DNA of 64,000 nt from Marinobacter sp. NP-4(2019) (GCF_003994855.1 NZ_CP034142.1:2418001-2482000); one strand, 5' to 3'. Numbered from the stretch's first letter, positions 29,217-38,813 are shown. Made by a program: numbers and translations. The notes: generated from the letters alone by a model not told the origin.

Positions 29217-30161
29217 TCAGGATTTTTCCTGCCACTGCTGAAGGTCCTCGGCGGTCACCAGGAAGACGCCGTCACCACCATTTTCGAAGTCCAGCCAGGT
29301 CAGCGGCAAATCCGGATACGCCTGTTCAAGCGCAATCCAACTGTTGCCCACCTCAACAATGAGCAGTCCGCCCGGGTTCAAATGATCCGAGGCGCCGGCG
29401 ATGATCCTGTGGGCAATATCCAGACCGTCATTTCCGGCAGCCAGCCCAAGTTCCGGCTCATGGCGGTACTCATCAGGCATACCCGCCATATCTTCGGCAT
29501 CGACATAGGGCGGATTACTCAGGATAACGTCGTAGCGCCCTTCAATGCCGTCGAAGACATCCGACTGCACCGTACGCACCCGATCACCCAAACCATGAAG
29601 CTCGATGTTGGATCGGGCGACCTCCAGGGCATCCGATGATATATCCGAGAGATCAATTTCCGCGTCATCAAATACCGTGGCCATGCCAATGCCAATACAA
29701 CCGCTGCCCGTGCAAAGATCAAGGACACGCGTCACGGGATGTTCACCAAGCCAGGGCTGAAGACCACGCTCAATAAGTTCGCCAATGGGAGAACGGGGAA
29801 CCAGTACGCGCTCATCCACATTGAAAGGCATTCCCATAAACCAGGCCTCACCCAACAAATAGGCCAGGGGCACCCGCTCTTCAATGCGTCTGCGCATACG
29901 GCTGATGATAAGTTCGCGCTCTTCCCGGGTCAGGCGTGCATCGAGGAACAGGGTATTATTTTCCAGTGGCAGATGCAGGCTGCGCATCACCAATTGCACC
30001 GTCTCATCCCAAACATTGTCCGTGCCATGGCCGAAATACAACTCTGAAGCGGAGAACCGGGAAGAAACATACCGCAGGAAGTCCCTGACAGTATGCAGGT
30101 CATCAATAGGGCTGGTCACGTAGTTCGGATTCCTGTGTGAAGATGCGTGTCTGGCCGGCAT
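29217..30161 (-). CDS. prmB: 50S ribosomal protein L3 glutamine methyltransferase
   Basis: SAM-dependent N5-glutamine methyltransferase of ribosomal protein L3. It has 314 residues from ATG 30161; an upstream GTG at 30203 would add 14 unlikely residues. The SAM loop is VLDLCTGSGCIGIGMA and the substrate motif is LSNPPYVDAED, whose NPPY contacts the glutamine. The N-terminal helical region fits PrmB. Adjacency to aroC also favours PrmB over PrmC, which usually follows prfA. Confidence 0.94.
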   Translation of the reverse strand: MPARHASSHRNPNYVTSPIDDLHTVRDFLRYVSSRFSASELYFGHGTDNVWDETVQLVMRSLHLPLENNTLFLDARLTREERELIISRMRRRIEERVPLAYLLGEAWFMGMPFNVDERVLVPRSPIGELIERGLQPWLGEHPVTRVLDLCTGSGCIGIGMATVFDDAEIDLSDISSDALEVARSNIELHGLGDRVRTVQSDVFDGIEGRYDVILSNPPYVDAEDMAGMPDEYRHEPELGLAAGNDGLDIAHRIIAGASDHLNPGGLLIVEVGNSWIALEQAYPDLPLTWLDFENGGDGVFLVTAEDLQQWQEKS

Positions 30162-30209
30162 TATACGCTGTTTGGGCAGCTCACTGCAGCCCTGGCGTAT
30201 CACGCAGGG

Positions 30210-31400
30210 TCACACTGCCAGTGGGCCGGAGCTGGTACGATTCTCTTCGTAACGATCCAGGGCAGCGGCCATTCGCTCTCTCCCCAGCTGAATCAACTCC
30301 GGTGCCTTGTGGTAATCGTAACTGCGGGACGCATTTTTCGGCACGTTGACCAGCAAATCCGGTGGGTAGCCGGCAATTTTGTACTGGACCAGCGCACTTT
30401 GCATGGTTTCGATGGTCAGGTTCATGACATCGAACTTACCAATGCCCAGCTTGTCCCAATCGATAGTTTCATGAACCAGGTCCGGGTCATCCTGAATTTT
30501 GTCTGCCCGTTTTTTCTCCACCGCCTTGCTGATCTTGTCTTCAGGGCTATCGCCCGATGAAGCGCCCCCTTTCCGACTGCTAAACGTTTTGATCGCATCC
30601 CAGTCAAACCAGCGGGACGCTTTTTCGCGGATCACATCCACCCATTCTTCCGTATCGCCATCTTCCCCCTCACCGGACTCGCTGAAGGCGGCATCGGGAA
30701 TTCGCCGACGACGCTCATCCTCACCACTGAGGTTTACCGCCACGATCATGTCAGCATGGGAGGAAATCGTGGGGATAATGGGAAGCGGGTTCAACAGCGC
30801 ACCATCCACCAGAACCCGGCCATTAAGAACCAGGGGCGTCACCACACTGGGAATGGCAACGGAAGCGCGAATAGCCTGATCCAGCGGCCCCTCCTGAAAC
30901 CAGATTTCCTTGTGCGCCAGCAAATCCGTGGCGACTGCTGTATAAGCAATGGGCAGATCCTCAATGCGGGTGTCTCCCAACATGTCCCGCACGACCGAGA
31001 ATATTTTCTCACCTCGAATGGCACCCACGGAATTAAACGTAACGTCCAACAGCTTGAGAACATCAAATTGACCAAGCCCTGTCACCCAGTCCTTGTAGTC
31101 CTTCATTTTCCCGGCCGCATACATCCCGCCGATCAGAGCCCCCATGGAGCACCCGGAGATGGCAATAACCTCATAGCCCCGCTCTTCCAGGACCTCAATG
31201 GCACCAATATGGGCATAGCCCCGGGCACCACCACTACCCAGGGTCAACGCTACGGTTTTACCATGCCCCGGCTTCAGGGCTTTCTTTTCAGATGACGCTG
31301 GCGTTTCGGCAGAGGGAGCATCAGCCCTCTGTACGACAGTGGCGACACTCTCTGTCCGGTTGTCAGTCTTGTCGGATTGATTATCGGTTGGTTTACTCAC
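30210..31400 (-). CDS. Patatin-like phospholipase (RssA type)
   Basis: Putative lipid acyl hydrolase of 396 residues. A polar 45-residue N-terminal extension precedes the patatin domain. The domain has the oxyanion loop LGSGGARGYAHIGA, the nucleophile Ser in ISGCSMGALIGG and the catalytic Asp in VDGALLNPLP. No signal peptide or membrane segment is seen, so it is probably cytosolic. The GTG at 31400 is chosen: it lies five to six bases after GAGGTG and overlaps the DUF4892 stop by eight bases. The C-terminal region after about 240 is charged and not part of the core. Substrate unknown. Confidence 0.9.
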   Translation of the reverse strand: MSKPTDNQSDKTDNRTESVATVVQRADAPSAETPASSEKKALKPGHGKTVALTLGSGGARGYAHIGAIEVLEERGYEVIAISGCSMGALIGGMYAAGKMKDYKDWVTGLGQFDVLKLLDVTFNSVGAIRGEKIFSVVRDMLGDTRIEDLPIAYTAVATDLLAHKEIWFQEGPLDQAIRASVAIPSVVTPLVLNGRVLVDGALLNPLPIIPTISSHADMIVAVNLSGEDERRRRIPDAAFSESGEGEDGDTEEWVDVIREKASRWFDWDAIKTFSSRKGGASSGDSPEDKISKAVEKKRADKIQDDPDLVHETIDWDKLGIGKFDVMNLTIETMQSALVQYKIAGYPPDLLVNVPKNASRSYDYHKAPELIQLGRERMAAALDRYEENRTSSGPLAV

Positions 31401-32322
31401 CCGGTGCACCTCGTATCACGACAATTTCGACACGATCACCCTGACGTTCCGGAGAAGGAATGACAACAGACGGCCCAATGGTAATCAGCGTCTGACGGCT
31501 TCTGGAGATTCCGCTTTTGTCGAGTACCTGTGATAACGACTCCATAGCCTGCCGAGCCCGATCCATGGCGCCTTCCAGGGACTCCTGTTCCCCGAGCGCC
31601 GCAAAACCTGAAAGCACCACTTTGGCACCGTCATCCTCCACCCAGTTATTCAGCATTCTGCGGTCCGTCGCACTCCAATCAAAACGATGGGTGACCCCTC
31701 CCTGCCAGGGCACAATGATCGGTCCACTGATCCTGGCGTTGATGGAATCCAGGCCGGGAATCGCCGCACCTCTACCGGCTTCCAGGTGTTCAATCCAGAC
31801 ATACTCCCGCTGCGTACCACGGGTGACGGTGTATACCAGGGTAAGCCAGGTCACGCCGGATTCTCCCGTCACCGCTGCAACAAGATAATCCTGGTCGGCA
31901 TCGCGCCCATACAGCGTATACTGATCAAAAATCTGGTTCGCCCAGACATTACTTCGGCCACAACTGCGACCGCTGCACTCAAACAACACTTGAGCACCCC
32001 GTGCCTGTAATATTCTCTCATAGTGTTCGCGTGCCTCACCACGACTGGCATCCCGATTGATCTGGTACAGACGCCCTGCACCTCTAACCGGGAGTCTTGC
32101 CATTCGTTCTGAGCGAATCTGATTGTTAATCTCCCTGACCGGACTGAACAGAATCAGGTGACCGGAAGAGGCAACCGCCACCTCTTCTTCCAGTGAGGAC
32201 TGTGGAAATGCCTCCGGAAACTCTGCCAGATGCTCGTCACTTACTTGCGCGACGGCAACGGGACCGACAGCCAGGACAAGAAATCCAACGACAAAACAAC
32301 TTAATAGCCCTCTAAGCTTCAT
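31393..32322 (-). CDS. DUF4892 domain-containing exported protein
   Basis: 309 residues from the ATG giving MKLRGLLSCFVVGFLVL, which starts a clean signal peptide (cleavage likely near VAVAQ). An upstream frame to 32391 overlaps the hydrolase gene and is not needed. The mature N-terminal half carries FSPVREINNQIRSERMARLP and the CSGRSCGRSN pattern with two cysteines, which I recognise as DUF4892. The C-terminal part resembles an OmpA-like fold (ALGEQESLEGAMDRARQAME, then IGPSVVIPSPERQGDRVEIV), suggesting a periplasmic wall-binding role. Function unknown. It overlaps the hydrolase gene by 11 bp and the patatin gene by 8 bp. Confidence 0.82.
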   Translation of the reverse strand: MKLRGLLSCFVVGFLVLAVGPVAVAQVSDEHLAEFPEAFPQSSLEEEVAVASSGHLILFSPVREINNQIRSERMARLPVRGAGRLYQINRDASRGEAREHYERILQARGAQVLFECSGRSCGRSNVWANQIFDQYTLYGRDADQDYLVAAVTGESGVTWLTLVYTVTRGTQREYVWIEHLEAGRGAAIPGLDSINARISGPIIVPWQGGVTHRFDWSATDRRMLNNWVEDDGAKVVLSGFAALGEQESLEGAMDRARQAMESLSQVLDKSGISRSRQTLITIGPSVVIPSPERQGDRVEIVVIRGAPGE

Positions 32323-33232
32323 GGCTGATAAATTCCCTGATTGCTTGACTGACCGGCTCAATGTCTCCGTCAAAATGGCAGTGATGGCCACCGGGTACCG
32401 TCACGGTTTCCATCCGGGGAATGGCATCCAGGCGAGGCTCCCAGCCTTTCCTGGAGGACAACAGCCCGTGCTCGGCACGGATAAACAGGGTACGGGTCCT
32501 GACTTCCCGAAGGCTCGCCAACACCTGCGATTCCTCCAGCATCATCATTGAAGGATGACGGAGTCTCGGATCGGTGCGCCAGACAAACCCGCTGTCGACC
32601 GCTTTCATGTTACGGGGGATGAGAGTCATCGCCGCCTCCGGAGATAGTGGGCTCAACCCTCCTTCCCGGGCTTTGGCGGCGGTCTGGGGATCGGAGTACA
32701 CCACCGACTTGCCTGACCCGGTCATGCGCTTCCTGATCGCCCTGCGCAATTGCGGAATGGTGTCCTCTGGTGGCCGGCTGATCGGGCCGATACTGTCAAT
32801 CATCACCAGATTCCGGACATGCTCCGGAAACGCCGCCGCATACAGGACACACACAATTCCGCCCAGGGAGTGGCCGATCAGATCCACCTTGTGGTCCGGG
32901 GCATGATCAAAATAACGTTCGATCAATTCCGCCAGATCGGCTACATAATCCATCAGCAGGTAACTCTGACCTTCCGCACGATGACCGGAGTGCCCGTGAC
33001 CCGCCAAATCCACGGCATACACGTCCCTTCCACGCGGCAACTCAGGCGCCAGATGAGCAAATGTCAGGCTGTTATCCAGCCAGCCGTGGAGCATCAGGAT
33101 CGGACAGGAATCACCCTGAGCCTCTTTGTCAGACCACCGCAGACCCGCCAACTCGATGTTTTCAAGGGGCCAGGTCACCTCTTCGGGCGTCACTTCGGCG
33201 GCCACTTTCGGGGATAACACAATGTCATTCAT
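32312..33232 (-). CDS. Alpha/beta hydrolase
   Basis: 306-residue cytosolic serine hydrolase of the general alpha/beta fold. The oxyanion motif LMLHGWLDNSLTF, the nucleophile elbow DLIGHSLGGIV, and the catalytic His in VPGGHHCHFDGD are visible. The cap region is short, much like serine hydrolase-like (SERHL) or esterase-type proteins. No signal peptide. It is first in an overlapping three-gene set with DUF4892 and patatin, all of which may act on lipids or esters, but the substrate is not known. Confidence 0.88.
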   Translation of the reverse strand: MNDIVLSPKVAAEVTPEEVTWPLENIELAGLRWSDKEAQGDSCPILMLHGWLDNSLTFAHLAPELPRGRDVYAVDLAGHGHSGHRAEGQSYLLMDYVADLAELIERYFDHAPDHKVDLIGHSLGGIVCVLYAAAFPEHVRNLVMIDSIGPISRPPEDTIPQLRRAIRKRMTGSGKSVVYSDPQTAAKAREGGLSPLSPEAAMTLIPRNMKAVDSGFVWRTDPRLRHPSMMMLEESQVLASLREVRTRTLFIRAEHGLLSSRKGWEPRLDAIPRMETVTVPGGHHCHFDGDIEPVSQAIREFISHEA

Positions 33233-33254
33233 TAAAAGATCAGTTCACCTTGGG

Positions 33255-33605
33255 TTACATGGTGTGAGTCGGACGGTCGGAATTCAGGGAACCTGCCAGA
33301 TAGGACTCAATCTTGGTCCGCGCGGTTTCATCATCTCCGTTGAACTGAACTCCGATGCCAGCGGCTCGGTTACCCTGTGCGCCCTTTGGGGTAATCCAGA
33401 TCACTTTACCGGCAACCGGAATTTTCTCGGGTTCATCCATCAGGTTCAGCAACAGAAACACTTCGTCCCCGAGCTGGTACTGTTTCTGGGTCGGAATGAA
33501 CAGCCCACCCTGTCGGATGTATGGCATATACGCCGCATACAGTACGGCTTTGTCCTTGATGGTAAGGGTCAGAATGCCACTTCGTGCGCCAAAGCCGGGG
33601 CCCAT
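33255..33605 (-). CDS. pilZ: Type IV pilus PilZ-domain protein
   Basis: 116-residue protein required for type IV pilus assembly; the founding PilZ, which in Pseudomonas does not bind cyclic-di-GMP. The sequence keeps GILTLTIKDKAVLYAAYMP, VFLLLNLMDEPEKIPV and the C-terminal SDRPTHTM seen in P. aeruginosa PilZ. The RxxxR c-di-GMP motif is absent at the N-terminus. The ATG at 33605 has AAAGG eight bases upstream; the GTG three codons earlier is too close. It follows holB, as usual. Confidence 0.95.
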   Translation of the reverse strand: MGPGFGARSGILTLTIKDKAVLYAAYMPYIRQGGLFIPTQKQYQLGDEVFLLLNLMDEPEKIPVAGKVIWITPKGAQGNRAAGIGVQFNGDDETARTKIESYLAGSLNSDRPTHTM

Positions 33606-33659
33606 AGTTAACACCTTTCTATACTGGCTGTGAAACGTTGTACTTTGTTGTATTACACC

Positions 33660-33691
33660 GTCGGATTACGCCGTTGGCTAAGCCGACCTAC
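33660..33691. repeat. Single degenerate GTAG-type REP hairpin
   Basis: GTCGGATTACGCC-GTTGGCTAAGCCGAC followed by CTAC; the palindrome has two mismatches. It lies between pilZ and holB and is a lone relative of the copies at 22283 and 42121. Confidence 0.75.
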
Positions 33692-33778
33692 AGTCTGAGA
33701 CTGAAAATTATCTGATATTTCGCAATCATAGCAGCAGTTGGCCAAAATCGCTCTCTCTGCGACCCGCGCGGTTTCCGT

Positions 33779-34810
33779 TCAGGCCGGCGCCCGTTTACGG
33801 GGCATTAATTCCTGCCACGCGATCAGCAGTCTGCCGGCTTCAAGCTCCGGGTTGACGTTGTACACCGCCGCGGAACGTGTCTCCTGAACCAGCTCCAGGA
33901 TCTGATGAGCGCGCCACGGTGGGTTGGATCTGGCGAGATAGCTCAGCATATCCGCTGCGTCCGTATCCCTTGGGGTACCCCCCGCGGAAATTCTGGCCAG
34001 ATCCGCCGCCCAACCTTCAAACAGCCCCAGGGCGCCTTCCAGCCCGAGCGCCTTGAACGGCTTGGCGGCTTCACCCACGGTTAACTGACCTTTCATGAAT
34101 TGACGGAATTGCGCCAGGGCCTGCTCCCGTAATGTCAGGAAATCACCGGTCAGGTATTCATAGGCCAGCCTCGGCGTGTTGCCGGATAACGCCAGTGCTT
34201 TGCTGCACAACTCCACGGAGGGGCGATCGGCTTCATCCAGTTTCATGACTTCAGCCGCCAGCCAGCGGGCTGCGGCATCGCCATCCGGAATGGCAATCGA
34301 CAGTATCTGACAGCGGGAGCGGATGGTCGGCAGAACCGGGCGCCCGCTTTCCTGCAACAATATGAGGACGACGTCATCAGAAGGCTCTTCCAGGGTTTTC
34401 AGCAACGCGTTGGCGGAGTTGATGTTCAATTGATCTGCACGATCAATAATCGCCACCTTGCGTTGCCCGACCTGCGGAGACGATACGGCGAACGAGGACA
34501 GTGCCCGAATCTGATCTACCTTGATCATCCGCGACTTTTCCGGGCTGTAAACGCGAATATCCGGATGGGTACCGGCCGCCACCAATTCACACTGCTTGCA
34601 GACGCCACAAGGCTGGAGCCCCTGATCTCCATCATCGACAGGCCGCTCACAGATCAGTAAGCCGGCAACGCCATCGGCAAACATCCGCTTGCCAACACCA
34701 CGCTCGCCCGCAACCAGCAGCGCATGAGGCAGCCGGTTTTCACCAAGACGTTTCTGCAGGCTCTGCCAGGCATCGTGAAGCCAGGGCATGGACACTTCGG
34801 ATGGATTCAA
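33779..34810 (-). CDS. holB: DNA polymerase III delta-prime subunit
   Basis: Clamp-loader subunit that, with delta and gamma/tau, opens the beta sliding clamp. It has 343 residues. The degenerate ATPase site is seen in LLVAGERGVGKRMFADG, and cysteines (CGVCKQCELV and an upstream Cys) form the zinc site. The arginine-finger region NSANALLKTLEEPSDD is present. The start is probably TTG at 34810, with AGAAGGG upstream and a four-base overlap with the preceding stop; ATG 34789 is an alternative. Normally tmk precedes holB; here a transglutaminase gene does. Confidence 0.93.
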   Translation of the reverse strand: MNPSEVSMPWLHDAWQSLQKRLGENRLPHALLVAGERGVGKRMFADGVAGLLICERPVDDGDQGLQPCGVCKQCELVAAGTHPDIRVYSPEKSRMIKVDQIRALSSFAVSSPQVGQRKVAIIDRADQLNINSANALLKTLEEPSDDVVLILLQESGRPVLPTIRSRCQILSIAIPDGDAAARWLAAEVMKLDEADRPSVELCSKALALSGNTPRLAYEYLTGDFLTLREQALAQFRQFMKGQLTVGEAAKPFKALGLEGALGLFEGWAADLARISAGGTPRDTDAADMLSYLARSNPPWRAHQILELVQETRSAAVYNVNPELEAGRLLIAWQELMPRKRAPA

Positions 34811-36897
34811 CCTGTTACCCTTCTGGTGGCGGTTTCGCGGGACTGTGAGGTATCCCGGGACATCTGTTTACGCATGGTGGTCAGCAAGCGCGCCATCTTC
34901 TCACGGAGCCGGCGCTGACCCTCTTCCGGTTCGCTGCCATAGTAATGCTTGTTTACCAATCGGGCAAAAACTCTGGCCGTTCCCGCTGCCCCGGGTCTGG
35001 CCAGGGCAATCCGTTCCGCCAGTTGCGTGGGTGTCTCGCCAAAACGCACCGGAATACCGGCACGATGACACAGCTTGTGCCAACGCCGGATTAACCGCCC
35101 CGCAGGATCGCCGCGAGACGAGCGGCGTATTTGCCAGGAGGAAAAGCCTCCGGCTACCAGCAGGGCGAATCCGACAATGCCCGCCGTTGCGTAGCCCAGC
35201 TCCTTCAATCCAAGCCCACCGGGCAAACGGGACATCAAATCCATCTGGGACTGCCCCTGGTAGCCTACCACCCAGCGCTGCCAATGATAGTTGATCCGGT
35301 CCAGTTGCAGGGACGCCCACTGCAGCATGGCCATATTGCCGTACCGTTGTGGCGACGCCCAGTCATCCTCCAGAAACGAGCCTTCCTCGGCCACAGCGTC
35401 ACGCAACCCGGACTCAATCCGGTCAGGTGCAATGGCAGCGGTTGGATCCACCCGCACCCAACCTTCGCCATCCAGCCACGCCTCGACCCACGCATGGGCG
35501 TCGTATTGGCGCACCACGAGATACTCGTCACCCGCTCCCGGATCGCCTCCCTGATACCCCACGACCACTCGGGCGGGTATGCCGGCGGCCCGCAACAAGA
35601 ACGTTGTCGCACCCGCATAATGAGCGCAGAAGCCCCGTTTTTCATCAAACAGCAGGGCATCGATACCGTCTTCCGGCATCGCAGGCGGTCGCAGGGTGTA
35701 ATAATATGCCTGCTGCCGGAACCGGGACATCAATGCCTCAACCATGCCTGCGGCGTCGGGATTGTCTGCCTTCATTTGTTCTGCCAGAGCCCGTGCCCGC
35801 GGATTACCACTCCGTGGTAACTGCAAGTAGCGGCGCAGCTGTCGGGGATCCTCAGCAACGGCATCACGCTGGCCGTTGCCCTGTAGCTCCATACGGTAGC
35901 GCACCGTCGTGTCGGCCGGGCGACGAAACCGGAACACCCCCTCGTCGGTTGGCACCACATTGTCGGAGACCGCCACAGACCCTTCCAGGACAAAAGCCCA
36001 GCGCTGGTCCGTGGGTTCCATCAATACATCGTACTGACCGGACGTCAGGTCTCCCACACCACCATCGAGAGACACTCGTCCCGGTCGCCTGAACGGCTCC
36101 CCCTGCCCCTGGCGCCAGGTTTCTCCGTCCAGATAGTCCAGTATCAAGCCCCGCCAGTAACGATCCCGATAGGCGGGAAGTTCGCCGCCGAAGGTTGCGC
36201 GGAAAGCTCTATCACTACTCTGGGCGAGGTTGGAAATATCTCCGGGGCGCATGGTGTCACTGATACCTGAGCGGGCTTCTCCGGACACCAAAGGCACACT
36301 CCAGAGCGGAGCCATTCGCGGAAAGAATACGAACAGCAACACGACTACCGGCAACGTTTTCAACAGCATCATGCCCAAGCGACGCCAGCCGGACCGCATG
36401 GATGCTGGTAAATCCGGCGCGTTCAGAATCTGAAGCCCCACCAGTAATAAACTGACCGCCAGCAGATTCAGGACTGTCCAGTAGATCTCCTGATGAAACA
36501 GGAAGTTGACGGTTGCCAGGTACACCAGAATAAAGAACAGCACATAGAAATCCCGGGTGGAACGGGTTTCCAGCCACTTGAGTCCTACTGCGAGGACGAA
36601 GAACGAGGCGGCCGTATCCACCGTAAACCGCCCCTGAACCGTGGCGATATAAATAGCGATCACCCCCAGCATGATCGCGGTCCTCAGCCATTTTCCGGGT
36701 AAACGGACACGACCGGACTGAGCCAGCCAACGCCAGCCCGCCAGAGCAACGCAGCTGGCGATCAGCCATACTGGCAAACGGTCCCATTGCGGCGCCAACA
36801 GCAACGCAAAACTGGCTATCACCCAGAGTAGGGCCCTGGTGGGAAGCGGGGGAGTTTCAGCCCCTGACACCTCATAATGACCTGAAAACGCCGCCAT
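34807..36897 (-). CDS. tgpA: TgpA-like transmembrane transglutaminase
   Basis: Inner-membrane protein of 696 residues with a periplasmic transglutaminase-like domain. Five to six membrane helices (about 22-195) form the DUF3488 part. The soluble domain holds the triad: Cys424 in KRGFCAHYAG, His468 in YDAHAWVEAWL, and Asp484 in RVDPTAAIAP. A further helix lies near 555-575, and a short DUF4129-like cytoplasmic tail follows. P. aeruginosa TgpA is essential, with an unclear substrate. The ATG at 36897 overlaps the DUF58 stop by one base (TGATG). Confidence 0.93.
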   Translation of the reverse strand: MAAFSGHYEVSGAETPPLPTRALLWVIASFALLLAPQWDRLPVWLIASCVALAGWRWLAQSGRVRLPGKWLRTAIMLGVIAIYIATVQGRFTVDTAASFFVLAVGLKWLETRSTRDFYVLFFILVYLATVNFLFHQEIYWTVLNLLAVSLLLVGLQILNAPDLPASMRSGWRRLGMMLLKTLPVVVLLFVFFPRMAPLWSVPLVSGEARSGISDTMRPGDISNLAQSSDRAFRATFGGELPAYRDRYWRGLILDYLDGETWRQGQGEPFRRPGRVSLDGGVGDLTSGQYDVLMEPTDQRWAFVLEGSVAVSDNVVPTDEGVFRFRRPADTTVRYRMELQGNGQRDAVAEDPRQLRRYLQLPRSGNPRARALAEQMKADNPDAAGMVEALMSRFRQQAYYYTLRPPAMPEDGIDALLFDEKRGFCAHYAGATTFLLRAAGIPARVVVGYQGGDPGAGDEYLVVRQYDAHAWVEAWLDGEGWVRVDPTAAIAPDRIESGLRDAVAEEGSFLEDDWASPQRYGNMAMLQWASLQLDRINYHWQRWVVGYQGQSQMDLMSRLPGGLGLKELGYATAGIVGFALLVAGGFSSWQIRRSSRGDPAGRLIRRWHKLCHRAGIPVRFGETPTQLAERIALARPGAAGTARVFARLVNKHYYGSEPEEGQRRLREKMARLLTTMRKQMSRDTSQSRETATRRVTG

Positions 36898-37922
36898 CAA
36901 CCGCCCTCCCCGATGGCTGTCGATCCTGCTGCGCGGGCCCTTGTGCCAAACATGCTCGGGGAATCATCCCGAGGCTTCTCCAGACCAAACACCGCAAGAC
37001 TTTTAAGGCAGCGGCTAACATGAGCGGGGCCGGTATCTGGCTCAATAACCTGGCCCGGCAGATTCAAGCCAAACGGCGTACCCGACCGGCCGCGCTCAAG
37101 AACGAGCGCCGTCAGATAGCTGATCCGCAACTCCTGGTCCACGCCTGGAAACGCCTGATAATCAAGCCAGTGGGGACTGCCCTGTTCACCTTCCCAGTCT
37201 GCGATCACCATCTGGCCGGTACGGGCGTAGCGTTTCCATAATACGCGCTGGGCCAGATCCCCTTCCCGCCAGGGCCGCATGTCAGCGTGGTCGTTGCCTT
37301 CCACGGAGCGGGAGGATTCCTGATCGTCACCATCAGACACCGTGCTCGCGGCGTCCGGTGCCGGCACGGGGCGCGGGTAGACAATGCCGAAAGATGCCGG
37401 CCGTATCCAGGACCAGGCCTTGAGTAATCCGAATGGGAAACGGGTCTCGACCCGGACCCTATCGGGGCGAAAATACCCCCTCTCCCGGCTCGCCGCCGAA
37501 AGCTCCAGATCACCAGCCTGCCCCGCCGGTACGTGCTGCTGGCTCAGGGCGTACTCATCACACGCCAGGGAAATGGCGACAGCGTCGTGCTTGCCAGACA
37601 CCGCACGGAAGCGGAATGGAATCCGCTCACCGGCAAACCCCTCACCGGCCTGAACAAGGGTAAGTTCCAGCCCCGCCAGGTTACGGTGCGTCTGATGCAT
37701 CGCGGCCACCAGAAGGGCGCCCAGCATGAAAGTCAGCAGGTAGATCAGGCTATTTTGATAATTGATGCCGGTAATCAGCATTACCAGCAGCAACAGGCCA
37801 AACACCACGCCCGGGCCGGTCGGCAAAATGAAAATATTTCGCTGGCTGAATACCTGTTTATCCGTGCGGGGAATCCTGCGATTGACCCAGCGCCGCCAGC
37901 GTGAACGAAGTGCCTGAAACAT
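36897..37922 (-). CDS. DUF58 domain-containing membrane protein
   Basis: 341 residues. An N-terminal hairpin of two membrane helices (about 34-72) is followed by a soluble domain with the DUF58 core (RPWREGDLAQRVLWKRYART), which resembles a von Willebrand A-like fold. DUF58 proteins usually form a set with a MoxR AAA+ ATPase and a TgpA transglutaminase. Here the DUF58-tgpA pair is present, but no moxR lies upstream within the window. Function is unknown; the family is linked with envelope assembly. Confidence 0.88.
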   Translation of the reverse strand: MFQALRSRWRRWVNRRIPRTDKQVFSQRNIFILPTGPGVVFGLLLLVMLITGINYQNSLIYLLTFMLGALLVAAMHQTHRNLAGLELTLVQAGEGFAGERIPFRFRAVSGKHDAVAISLACDEYALSQQHVPAGQAGDLELSAASRERGYFRPDRVRVETRFPFGLLKAWSWIRPASFGIVYPRPVPAPDAASTVSDGDDQESSRSVEGNDHADMRPWREGDLAQRVLWKRYARTGQMVIADWEGEQGSPHWLDYQAFPGVDQELRISYLTALVLERGRSGTPFGLNLPGQVIEPDTGPAHVSRCLKSLAVFGLEKPRDDSPSMFGTRARAAGSTAIGEGG

Positions 37923-38157
37923 AAAGGTCCTGTTAGCAACCCCAGGGCGCCCCCGGGAAAATCAGCCGCCTATATAACCATCTTTACCAGAATATTTATA
38001 ACAATACTGACAATACACCGATAGTGGTCACAATCCCGCCATAAATCCCTTGAATTTGTGTCTGGCAATCCGAATACTGATTGTAAAGGGAGCGAACTGA
38101 TTGCAGTGTTATCAGGCGTACCTCCTACATTGTGGATCACAGCCAGGGGGCTATACC

Positions 38158-38787
38158 ATGACACGCCCAACCCCTCTCTCCATTGCCATTGCCGGCGCCA
38201 CCGGACTTGCTGTTTTCAGCGCAACGCTGTCGGCGGGTGTGCAAACCATGACATCCGATGAGATGGTAGACACCTATGTGAAAGACTCCGCCGTTATCGT
38301 CGTCCCCAGGGACCAGCAAAAAAGCGCAGCGGAACGCCAGCGCATCATACGCTCCCTGACCATTTCACCCGGTGAACCCGTGGTGACGGAAGCGGAAGAG
38401 GAAGCTTATCGGGAGGCCCTGCAGCGGTATCAGGAAGAAGGCAAATCCGACGCCCTGGAACAGGCCGCGGAAGAGTTTCTTCGCCGTGCCCTGCTGCTGC
38501 CTCAGGAAGAACTGGCTCGTGCCCAGCCCCGCGTGGATTTCACCCCCACAATCCCGCCCATCATCTTTGGTCAGCAGGCTCAGATTCCGGATGAACCGTT
38601 CACACAGACATTCCTGAACGATCAGCTCGGTATCGGCTTCGACGGCCAGAACGTGAACTTTTCCATTGGCAACCCTCCCGGTATTGACCGCATTGAAGTG
38701 CCTCAGGCGATCAACGAGGGGCCCATCAGCCTGACACCACGCCCGGGCGGTGGTTTTGATTTGTCGATCGCGGTGCCGGATCAGTAG
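38158..38787 (+). CDS. Exported protein of unknown function
   Basis: 209 residues from an ATG preceded by AGGGGG at seven bases. A signal peptide (MTRPTPLSIAIAGATGLAVF, cleavage near SAG) leads to a charged helical segment (about 80-125) rich in Glu, Arg and Gln. The C-terminal half is proline- and glycine-rich (FTPTIPPIIFGQQAQIPDEP and beyond) with beta-like repeats. I do not recognise the family. It is convergent with a DUF6160 gene and has its own terminator just downstream. The 235-bp gap before it (37923-38157) is AT-rich and shows no other gene. Confidence 0.8.
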   Translation: MTRPTPLSIAIAGATGLAVFSATLSAGVQTMTSDEMVDTYVKDSAVIVVPRDQQKSAAERQRIIRSLTISPGEPVVTEAEEEAYREALQRYQEEGKSDALEQAAEEFLRRALLLPQEELARAQPRVDFTPTIPPIIFGQQAQIPDEPFTQTFLNDQLGIGFDGQNVNFSIGNPPGIDRIEVPQAINEGPISLTPRPGGGFDLSIAVPDQ

Positions 38788-38813
38788 CACCCGATAACAG
38801 GATTACCTGCCAT

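Noticed and set aside
37970..38170. 66-codon minus-strand frame in the gap upstream of DUF58
   Set aside because: No ribosome site and no protein-like composition; the region is better read as promoter DNA.
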